In this document: positions 1-5,580 of the stretch, piece after piece
Numbering within the stretch: position 1 is the first letter of the stretch
Layout: every line of letters begins with the position of its first letter
NCBI GenBank assembly: GCA_002783525.1
Contig: PFGS01000236.1
Span: forward strand, 1-6,063
Source: Ignavibacteriales bacterium CG12_big_fil_rev_8_21_14_0_65_30_8
Lineage (GTDB): Bacteria; Bacteroidota; Ignavibacteria; Ignavibacteriales; Ignavibacteriaceae
Length of the DNA: 6,063 nt
Direction: 5' to 3'
Notes under the pieces: generated by a model
What the model saw: the letters and a program-made list of their open reading frames with translations, nothing else
The model's database searches: none
What the model was told of the DNA's origin: nothing
Program-made: the position numbers and the translations under genes

Positions 1-1
1 G

Positions 2-661
2 GATGAAGTTGCAGAGTTGACTCCATCTCTACAAGTTAAATTACTTCGAATGATAGAGGACAAAAAAATAAGAAGAGTCGGTGGAGAAAAAGAAATTCAG
101 ATTGATGTTAGAATAATTTCTGCAACAAATAAAAATTTAGAAAAGGCTGTAAGCAATGATATTTTTAGAGAAGATCTTTATTACAGACTTAGTACAATTC
201 AAATTACTGTACCGCCTTTAAGAGAAAGGAAAGAAGATATAATACTTTTGGCTAATCATATAATAGAAAGTTATTGCAGAAAAGATGATGTACCAATTAG
301 AAGATTCTCATCTGAAGCTGAAGAAATTATGCAAGAATATTCTTGGCCCGGTAATGTTAGAGAACTTCAGAATATTTTAGGTAGAACATACTATCTTTGC
401 TCTAAAGATGTAATTGAAAGTAAGGACCTTCCCATACCCTTATTGGAAAATAATTCTGCTTTGTACAATGATTATTTAAATCTAAAATATAAAGAAGCAA
501 AGAATAAAGTAATTGAAGGGTTCGAAGAAAAATACCTTCTGTATAACCTAAAAAATAACAACGGGAATATTACCAAAACTGCTGAAAAATGCGGAATGGA
601 CAGAAGAACAATTCACAGACTATTAAAACTTTTTAATATCATTTATAAAAATGATGAATAA
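2..661 (+). CDS. Sigma-54-dependent transcriptional activator, NtrC family (3' part only)
   Basis: This is the C-terminal part of a bacterial enhancer-binding protein that uses ATP hydrolysis to open sigma-54 RNA polymerase complexes. The frame is open from base 2, so the gene begins left of the window; the TTG at 17 is an internal Leu codon. Of 219 visible residues, the first two (DE) are the end of Walker B. They are followed by the family-typical stretch LTPSLQVKLLR and IRRVGG, sensor I (ISATN, about 39-43), the arginine-finger segment FREDLYYRL (55-63), PPLRER, and sensor II WPGNVRELQN (115-124). A Fis-type helix-turn-helix occupies about 188-213 (GNITKTAEKCGMDRRTIHRLL). Walker A, the GAFTGA loop and any receiver or sensor domain lie outside the window, so the signal cannot be named. 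A terminator-like hairpin follows it, so it is probably the last gene of its unit. Family assignment is firm; target genes are unknown. Confidence 0.95.
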   Translation, partial: DEVAELTPSLQVKLLRMIEDKKIRRVGGEKEIQIDVRIISATNKNLEKAVSNDIFREDLYYRLSTIQITVPPLRERKEDIILLANHIIESYCRKDDVPIRRFSSEAEEIMQEYSWPGNVRELQNILGRTYYLCSKDVIESKDLPIPLLENNSALYNDYLNLKYKEAKNKVIEGFEEKYLLYNLKNNNGNITKTAEKCGMDRRTIHRLLKLFNIIYKNDE

Positions 662-706
662 TTGTATATTTGTAATTCATTTTAACAGAATAAATTACAG
701 ATTATA

Positions 707-735
707 AAAGGGCATTTTTAGCCCTTTATTTTTAT
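707..735 (+). terminator. Rho-independent terminator-like hairpin ending at the mtaB start
   Basis: AAAGGGC (707-713) pairs perfectly with GCCCTTT (721-727) around a 7-base loop, and ATTTTTAT follows. It stands out as the only G/C-rich run in the 76-base gap. Placement 46 bases after the activator stop fits termination of that gene. The T-tract ends only two bases before the mtaB ATG, so any transcript started upstream of it would have to read through the hairpin to express mtaB. Confidence 0.75.
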
Positions 736-737
736 AA

Positions 738-2066
738 ATGGACAAAACAGTTGCATTACATACTTTAGGTTGCAAATTAAACTTTTCTGAAACTTCAACA
801 ATAGGGAAACAGTTTTTAAATAATAATTTTAAAATTGTTGATTTTAATAATAAAGCGGATGTTTATTTAATAAATACCTGTACCGTTACAGAAAATGCTG
901 ACCGCGAATGCAGACAAATAGTACGCAGAGCTTTAAGAAATAATCCCGATGCACACATTATTGTAACAGGTTGTTATGCACAATTAAAACCTGAAGATAT
1001 TTCAGAAATAGAAGGTGTTGATACAGTTTTAGGCAACAATGAAAAATTTAAATTATTTTCTTTAATTAATGATTTTAGTAAAAGAGAACTTTCCTGCACA
1101 TTCGTTTCACCGTTAAACAAATTAAATGAATTTGGTGCTGCATATTCAACTGATGCAGACTCAAGAACACGTGCATATTTAAAAATACAAGATGGGTGTG
1201 ATTATAGTTGTACTTTTTGCACAATACCTTTTGCAAGAGGTAAAAGCAGAAGTATGCAAGCAGATTTAGTTTTAGAGGAATTTAAATCTCTAGTAAATTC
1301 AGGATATAAAGAAATAATTTTAACCGGTGTAAATGTTGGGGATTACGGTAAATATATAAATACTGATCTTTTTTCTTTACTTAAAAAAATGGTTGATGTA
1401 CCGGGAAAATTCAGAATCAGAATCAGTTCAATAGAACCAAATTTACTTACTGATGATATTATTGAATTAACTGCTAATAATGATAAAATGTGCAAACATT
1501 TTCATATACCACTACAAAGTGGTAGTTCTGATGTTCTAAAATTTATGCAGCGAAGATATTCAAATAAGTATTATTCATCTTTAATAAAGAAATTAAAAAA
1601 TAAAATACCAGATGTTGGGATTGGTGTTGATTTAATTGTTGGAACACCTGGGGAAACAAAAGATCATTTTAATCAGACCCATAAATTTTTAACTGATTTA
1701 CCTGTTTCATATTTACATGTTTTCACTTATTCTGAAAGGCCAAACACAAAAGCAGTTGAAATGCCTGGTAAGGTTAATATAGTTGAAAGAAAAAGGAGAA
1801 ATAAAATTTTAAGAATATTAAGTGAAAGGAAAAAACAAATTTTTTATAATGAAATGGTTGGTAAAAATTTGGAAGTTTTATTTGAATCGGAAAATTCAGG
1901 TAAAACTATAAAAGGATTTTCATCTAATTATGTTAGAGTAGAAAATAAATACAATAACTATCTTGCAAACACTTTCTGTAAAATAAATATTAAGGAAGTG
2001 GAATCTGATATTTGCCGTGGAAAAATTATTAGTAATAAAAAAGCTGTTGATTTATCCTTAGTTTAA
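738..2066 (+). CDS. mtaB: tRNA t6A37 methylthiotransferase MtaB
   Basis: A radical-SAM enzyme of the MiaB/MtaB methylthiotransferase family. MtaB adds a methylthio group at C2 of N6-threonylcarbamoyladenosine at position 37 of tRNAs reading ANN codons, and acts in the cytoplasm. The N-terminal UPF0004-type domain has the three Cys of the auxiliary 4Fe-4S cluster: C12 (in TLGCKLNFSET), C48 (INTCTVT) and C79 (TGCYAQ). The radical-SAM CxxxCxxC is C154, C158, C161 (DGCDYSCTFCTIPFARG). Further family motifs are HIPLQSGS (256-263), VGTPGET (301-307) and YSERPNT (331-337). The last 60 or so residues are in the TRAM position but match it weakly. Its 442 residues are usual for the family, and the N-terminus begins at the usual distance before the TLGCK motif, which supports this ATG. 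The TLGCKLNFSET signature favours MtaB over MiaB or RimO. No Shine-Dalgarno is seen; the region just upstream is a terminator-like hairpin. Confidence 0.93.
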   Translation: MDKTVALHTLGCKLNFSETSTIGKQFLNNNFKIVDFNNKADVYLINTCTVTENADRECRQIVRRALRNNPDAHIIVTGCYAQLKPEDISEIEGVDTVLGNNEKFKLFSLINDFSKRELSCTFVSPLNKLNEFGAAYSTDADSRTRAYLKIQDGCDYSCTFCTIPFARGKSRSMQADLVLEEFKSLVNSGYKEIILTGVNVGDYGKYINTDLFSLLKKMVDVPGKFRIRISSIEPNLLTDDIIELTANNDKMCKHFHIPLQSGSSDVLKFMQRRYSNKYYSSLIKKLKNKIPDVGIGVDLIVGTPGETKDHFNQTHKFLTDLPVSYLHVFTYSERPNTKAVEMPGKVNIVERKRRNKILRILSERKKQIFYNEMVGKNLEVLFESENSGKTIKGFSSNYVRVENKYNNYLANTFCKINIKEVESDICRGKIISNKKAVDLSLV

Positions 2067-2083
2067 TATTTATATTAAAAGTA

Positions 2084-2812
2084 ATGAAAAAAATTATTTT
2101 AATAACATTTTTAGCTGTCGGCTTTATTTATTCTCAAAGTAATAATCTTTTACAGTTAGAGCAGCAAATAAAAGATAATACTAAAGAGTCAGTTAAAATT
2201 AATCCACTTCAACAAGTACTAACTTTCCATAAAAAAAGTACAGGCTTAGCAGTTCTTTATTCGTTGTTACTTCCCGGAATGGGAGAACTATATGCTGATT
2301 CATATTCAAGCGGTAAATTTTTTACCATTACTGACGGTGTACTTTGGGGAGTTTATATAGGAATCAACAGCAGTGCAAATTTTAAGAAAGATAAATATCA
2401 AACATTTGCTGTTACTAACGGCGGAGTAATTAATACTAACCAGTCGGATACTTATTATTCAATAATTGGAAATTATATTAATATTGATGATTATAATAAC
2501 CAAAAAGCCCTTGAGAGAGATTTTAACGCAATGTTTGATAAAAATAAATTTTATTGGAACTGGCAAAATAACGATACTAGAAAACAATACAGAGATATGT
2601 GGTCATCAAGTGAAAATTCTTTTAATGACTTAAAATTTATTGCCGGGGCTTTAATTATTAACAGACTGGCTAGTGTTATCAATGCTGTCAGATTAGTTTC
2701 TGCTTATAATAAAAGACAAGATAAAGAACTTACCTGGAATTTTTCTCTTGGCGTTAAAAGAAGTATTACCTTACCAACAACTCTATCACTTAATTTTAAA
2801 ACAAATCTTTAA
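2084..2812 (+). CDS. Exported or membrane protein of unknown function with LLPGMGELYA motif
   Basis: No function recognised. Residues 1-18 look like a signal peptide (MKKIILITFLAVGFIYSQ) with no lipobox Cys. Hydrophobic stretches lie at about 53-67 (containing LLLPGMGELY), 81-95 and 184-205. The pattern of a lysine-rich lead-in, a hydrophobic stretch ending in PGxGELYA, then a second hydrophobic segment resembles the DUF5683-type membrane proteins common in Bacteroidota and relatives; that likeness is from memory and moderate. The middle (about 120-180) is polar and rich in Asn, Tyr and Trp. The last 25 residues alternate in a beta-like way (WNFSLGVKRSITLP, TTLSLNF). It starts 17 bases after mtaB on the same strand and is probably co-transcribed, with no obvious functional link. 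Its stop overlaps the apbE stop on the opposite strand. Confidence 0.8.
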   Translation: MKKIILITFLAVGFIYSQSNNLLQLEQQIKDNTKESVKINPLQQVLTFHKKSTGLAVLYSLLLPGMGELYADSYSSGKFFTITDGVLWGVYIGINSSANFKKDKYQTFAVTNGGVINTNQSDTYYSIIGNYINIDDYNNQKALERDFNAMFDKNKFYWNWQNNDTRKQYRDMWSSSENSFNDLKFIAGALIINRLASVINAVRLVSAYNKRQDKELTWNFSLGVKRSITLPTTLSLNFKTNL

Positions 2813-2819
2813 AGACTTG
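2802..2819. repeat. Imperfect palindrome centred on two converging stop codons
   Basis: The 18 bases CAAATCTTTAAAGACTTG read almost the same on both strands; only the symmetric pair 2805/2816 breaks the match. The core TCTTTAAAGA (2806-2815) is perfect and contains both TAA stops. In RNA from the minus strand the arms CAAGUC and GAUUUG pair fully, with one G-U, and are followed by UUUU, so it may be a weak terminator for the apbE operon. In plus-strand RNA one A-C mismatch weakens it. The palindrome is seen directly; the role is a guess. Confidence 0.4.
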
Positions 2820-3813
2820 ATCTAAATTTATTAAATCCTTTTGATTCAAATTTATTTCCACCTTTATCAATTATTAAACATTCTGTGTTTTCCAGTCCCT
2901 CTATTAACACTATACTTTTCTTGGCTCCAAGAACAAAACAAGCAGTGGAAAGTGCATCAGCAAATAATGTATTTTTAGTAATAATAGTTACACTTTGGCA
3001 AAGATTAGCAGAGTAGCCTGTTTGTGGATTTAATATATGATTATATCTCTTTCCATTTTGCATAAAATAATTTTCATAATCCCCTGATGTGGCAATTGCA
3101 AAATCTTTTAAGATTATATTTTCAATAAACATATTAGATAATCTTGGATGTTTAATGCCTACATTCCAATCTTTTCCTATTCCCTTTACTTCACCTCCAA
3201 TATTAACCAATGCAATTTTAATTCCCATAGATTTAATTTTTTCAATTGCTTTATCAACAGCATAACCCTTTGCAACAGAACTGAAATCTAATTTAATGTT
3301 TATATTTTTTTTTAATCCTTTTTTAAGTAATGTAATTTTATTCCAACCTGAATTTTTTAATGATTCTCTAATATTTTTTTGAGGGGGTAATTTTGGTGTA
3401 TCTGTTTCAAATCTCCAAATTGATGTTAATACACCTAATGCCGGATCATATGCCCCATCAGTTACTTTCCAAACAGAATCACAAATAAGAATAAAATTAT
3501 ATAGCTCATCATTTAAATTTATTATTTCATCATTAGAATGGTTTATACTCCAGACAAAACTTTTTTTATTGTATGTCGAAAATAATTCATCTATTCTTTT
3601 AATTTCTTCAAATGCATCATTGATTGCTTGGTTAGTAAGTTTTGTGTCATTATTTAAAATTTTAATTTCAGAAATTGTACCCATTATTATTTGTGTACGG
3701 TTTATAACTCTAGTAGGATCTTCAAATAATAATTTCGATAAATAAAATCCACAAATAAATAATACAACAAAAACAATGATCAGAATTACACTATTTTTAA
3801 CTTTTTTCGTCAA
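2809..3813 (-). CDS. apbE: FAD:protein FMN transferase ApbE, membrane-anchored
   Basis: ApbE transfers FMN from FAD to a Ser/Thr of target proteins through a phosphoester bond, using Mg2+, outside the cytoplasm. Residues 8-28 form one hydrophobic helix anchoring the catalytic domain to the inner membrane. The Cys at 21 is preceded by Ile, so a lipoprotein is unlikely. Family motifs in order: MGT (44-46), TDGAYDPALG (118-127), DFSSVAKGYAVD (176-187), VNIGGE (203-208), ATSGDYENYF (241-250), HILNPQTG (259-266) and the Mg2+-binding DALSTA (286-291, D286 and T290). Its 334 residues are a normal full length. The start is TTG, overlapping the upstream TGA as TTGA; the next in-frame Met (44) would remove the anchor and cut into MGT, so TTG is preferred. 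It is last in a five-gene run; its probable substrate is the DSISGAT protein three genes upstream (5035-5580). Confidence 0.95.
   Translation of the reverse strand: MTKKVKNSVILIIVFVVLFICGFYLSKLLFEDPTRVINRTQIIMGTISEIKILNNDTKLTNQAINDAFEEIKRIDELFSTYNKKSFVWSINHSNDEIINLNDELYNFILICDSVWKVTDGAYDPALGVLTSIWRFETDTPKLPPQKNIRESLKNSGWNKITLLKKGLKKNINIKLDFSSVAKGYAVDKAIEKIKSMGIKIALVNIGGEVKGIGKDWNVGIKHPRLSNMFIENIILKDFAIATSGDYENYFMQNGKRYNHILNPQTGYSANLCQSVTIITKNTLFADALSTACFVLGAKKSIVLIEGLENTECLIIDKGGNKFESKGFNKFRSSL
3305..3313. repeat. Nine-base homopolymer (A9 on the coding strand) inside apbE
   Basis: Nine consecutive T on the plus strand, read as A9 in the apbE mRNA. It falls in the Lys-rich segment KKGLKKNINIK (about 164-174), just before the DFSSVAKGYAVD motif. 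Long A runs can slip during transcription or replication, but in DNA this AT-rich the run may be chance. Confidence 0.6.
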
Positions 3814-4535
3814 ACTGTTTTTATTAAAATTTTATTTGGAACGCAGGCAATTATATTTTTAGAGGTTGACATTTTTTTGCAGAGTTTGTGTCTGCAGGGA
3901 GATTTCTTAATTATTATTTTACCGCTTGATATTTCAACTATAGTATTTCCAATTTTACCAGGACAAAGTATATTTGAATAATTTTTTGCAAATGATATTT
4001 TATCAATAATCCCTTTCTCATTTTCTAAAATGAAATATTTTCTCTTTTGATAAATAAAATCAGATAAATAATTTTTTTCTTTCATTTCAATACTTAACAG
4101 ACAATTAGCTGTTTTCCCTTTTACTTGTTCTCTGAATCTTAAAAATGAATTTGTAAGATCAAACTTAGGATCAAGTACTAATTTTTTATTGCTGCTTATA
4201 AAAATATCTGAATTTATTGGATAATCTAATTTTGATAGTTTTATTTCTACAATTTTAGATGAAAGAAAATTATTATCTGCAACAAAAAATCTTTTATTTA
4301 TTATTTCATCAAGTCTTTTATAGTTTAAAAATTTATTAAACTCATTATTATTAATTTTATTTTTAAATAAACTCAGACAATTAATTATAGTATCATTTTC
4401 TGAGGATAAAAAAGAATAAGCAGAGAAATTTGTTTCAGTTTGTTCACCATTTATAAGAACACTCCCCACACCTATTCCACTGCTTAATGCGGTTATACCA
4501 ACAATTCCTGATTTTATAAATTCTCTTCTGTTCAT
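3810..4535 (-). CDS. Tat-exported protein with C-terminal NusG-II-like domain
   Basis: Residues 1-30 carry a twin-arginine signal, NRREFIKSG followed by a Gly/Ala-rich hydrophobic stretch, so the protein is probably exported folded. The C-terminal 75 residues match the small NusG domain II family: CPGKIGNTIVEI (191-202), SGKIIIKKSPCRHKLCKK (204-221) and IACVPNKILIKTV (229-241). Cys214, Cys219 and Cys231 are the family's usual three; Cys191 is extra. NusG-II proteins often sit beside ApbE, FMN-binding or Rnf genes, as here. A Tat signal is often used by cofactor-binding proteins, so the Cys set may hold a metal or redox centre, but no known cluster motif is present. Residues about 35-160 (with Cys53 and Cys145) match nothing I recognise. 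It overlaps the preceding membrane gene by one base (TAATG) and apbE by four (TTGA). Confidence 0.8.
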   Translation of the reverse strand: MNRREFIKSGIVGITALSSGIGVGSVLINGEQTETNFSAYSFLSSENDTIINCLSLFKNKINNNEFNKFLNYKRLDEIINKRFFVADNNFLSSKIVEIKLSKLDYPINSDIFISSNKKLVLDPKFDLTNSFLRFREQVKGKTANCLLSIEMKEKNYLSDFIYQKRKYFILENEKGIIDKISFAKNYSNILCPGKIGNTIVEISSGKIIIKKSPCRHKLCKKMSTSKNIIACVPNKILIKTV

Positions 4536-5038
4536 TATTCAGCTTTCTTAAAAAGAAGTTCAAAAAGTATGATAACTACCATTGTAAATAATGATAAATA
4601 CAAAAGGATTGAAGAGATTGCAGCGAAATAAACAAATACTTCCGATAAATATCTCATTCCCCAGATAGAACCAAAAGTGATTATAGTTGATATTAAAGGT
4701 TCTATCATTAAAAATAATTTCAAACTACCGGATATTATTGAATTGAAATAAAAAATAAAACCAACTGCAAAAAGTATAAGTGAAAATCCTATAATATGAT
4801 TATGAGTTGTAATAAGCATTTCAGAAATAGGTTTAGGATAAGAATCCGGAATTTCTAACACATCCACATTTTTATTTACTTGTGAGCCTTTAAATCTTTC
4901 AATTGCTTTGTTAGGTGAATATTTTGTTGTTTGGCTTAAATAAGTGAGTCCCATTATTACCCCTACAGATAGAACAATTACAAAAACAGCAATAAATAAT
5001 TTTAATGATTTTTCTAACTGATATAATTTTATTTTCAT
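4535..5038 (-). CDS. Four-helix integral membrane protein with THNH motif, unknown function
   Basis: No named family is assigned. The 167 residues hold four predicted membrane helices: about 12-34, 81-101, 106-126 and 133-163. Lysines at the N-terminus (MKIKLYQLEK), between helices 2 and 3 (SGSLK) and at the C-terminus (FKKAE) place both ends in the cytoplasm by the positive-inside rule. A polar loop (about 35-78) then faces the periplasm and ends in YPKPISEMLITTHNHIIGF. His79 and His81, the only histidines, sit at the periplasmic edge of helix 2. There are no Cys. The histidines could bind haem, metal or quinone, but a single His pair is not proof. It starts in a 4-base ATGA overlap with the FMN-binding gene and ends in a 1-base overlap with the Tat gene, so it is very likely part of the same redox set, perhaps as the membrane electron conduit. 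Confidence 0.75.
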   Translation of the reverse strand: MKIKLYQLEKSLKLFIAVFVIVLSVGVIMGLTYLSQTTKYSPNKAIERFKGSQVNKNVDVLEIPDSYPKPISEMLITTHNHIIGFSLILFAVGFIFYFNSIISGSLKLFLMIEPLISTIITFGSIWGMRYLSEVFVYFAAISSILLYLSLFTMVVIILFELLFKKAE

Positions 5039-5580
5039 ATTTTATTTTTAATTTTATTGTAAAGTAAGGTTAATTTTTTTATCCCTTTTGTTACTGATCT
5101 AACAGAAATTGTTGCACCGCTTATACTGTCTATATCATCCCCTACTTTAAATTTTGAATTTAAGTCTTTTCCCTTAAACTGATTATTCCATATTTTTAAT
5201 TTTACACCGCCTCCATAAGGTTCTCTGTATTTTACTATATCAGTTGAAATAATTTCACCGCTTAAATTAAATAGTACTAAAAAAGTAATTGGCATTGATT
5301 TACCGTAAACATTATCCAAAATACCTGTGCTAATTAAAGAATCAGATTTTAAGATTTTAAATATATATACAACTTCTGAATAAAAATGTTGTTGAGCTTC
5401 CTTTTCAATTTCATTTTTAATTTTTAATGGAATTTCATATTTAACAGATTCAATATTAACATTATCGCCAAATTGTAATTTAATTATGTCAAAAGTCTGC
5501 TCTTTAATTGACTGGGGATAAATATATATCCCCAATAGAAAAATTAAAATTATGATTTTATTTTTATTCGAGAATTTCAT
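5035..5580 (-). CDS. Secreted FMN-binding domain protein, probable ApbE substrate
   Basis: A periplasmic flavin carrier. Residues 1-24 form a signal peptide (Lys-rich start, then IIILIFLLGIYIYPQS). About 85-170 is an FMN_bind domain: YGKSMPITFLVLFN (92-105), YREPYGGGVKLKIWNNQFKGK (118-138), and DSISGATISV (151-160) near the C-terminus. D-x-x-SGAT is the flavinylation motif recognised by ApbE, and Thr157 is the expected attachment residue. An apbE gene in the same run supports this. There are no Cys, haem motifs or Fe-S motifs, so covalent FMN would be its only redox group. At 181 residues it is a one-domain protein, not a large multi-flavin carrier. The barrel-gene stop overlaps its ATG by one base (TAATG), and its own stop overlaps the next start by four (ATGA), suggesting coupled translation. 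Its electron donor and acceptor are not shown by the sequence. Confidence 0.92.
   Translation of the reverse strand: MKFSNKNKIIILIFLLGIYIYPQSIKEQTFDIIKLQFGDNVNIESVKYEIPLKIKNEIEKEAQQHFYSEVVYIFKILKSDSLISTGILDNVYGKSMPITFLVLFNLSGEIISTDIVKYREPYGGGVKLKIWNNQFKGKDLNSKFKVGDDIDSISGATISVRSVTKGIKKLTLLYNKIKNKI
5513..5534 (-). repeat. 8-base perfect inverted repeat in the signal-peptide codons of the FMN-binding gene
   Basis: TGGGGATA (5513-5520) and TATCCCCA (5527-5534) are perfect inverted copies six bases apart, giving a hairpin with four G-C pairs in otherwise AT-rich DNA. In the mRNA it lies about 46 bases after the start codon, over the codons for GIYIYPQ. No T-tract follows on the coding strand, so it is not an ordinary terminator. 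It may be chance, or may slow ribosomes at the secretion signal. Confidence 0.45.

Noticed and set aside
17..19. TTG at 17 as a gene start
   Set aside because: The frame is open to base 2 and the residues before it (DEVAE) continue the Walker B region, so the codon is internal.
662..706. Promoter for mtaB in the gap (for example TTGTAA near 670 with TAAATT near 691)
   Set aside because: In sequence this AT-rich such boxes occur by chance; the spacing is short and the hairpin lies between them and the gene.
1507..1524. Perfect 7-base inverted repeat TACCACT / AGTGGTA with a 4-base loop inside mtaB
   Set aside because: It encodes the conserved HIPLQSGS motif, so the sequence is explained by protein constraint, and no T-tract follows.
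3745..3760. ApbE as a lipoprotein through Cys21
   Set aside because: Ile precedes the Cys, where a lipobox needs Gly, Ala or Ser; a plain membrane anchor fits better.
3830..4030. Transcription factor NusG, from the NusG-II-like domain
   Set aside because: The domain is exported behind a Tat signal and lacks the NGN and KOW domains; it shares only the family name.
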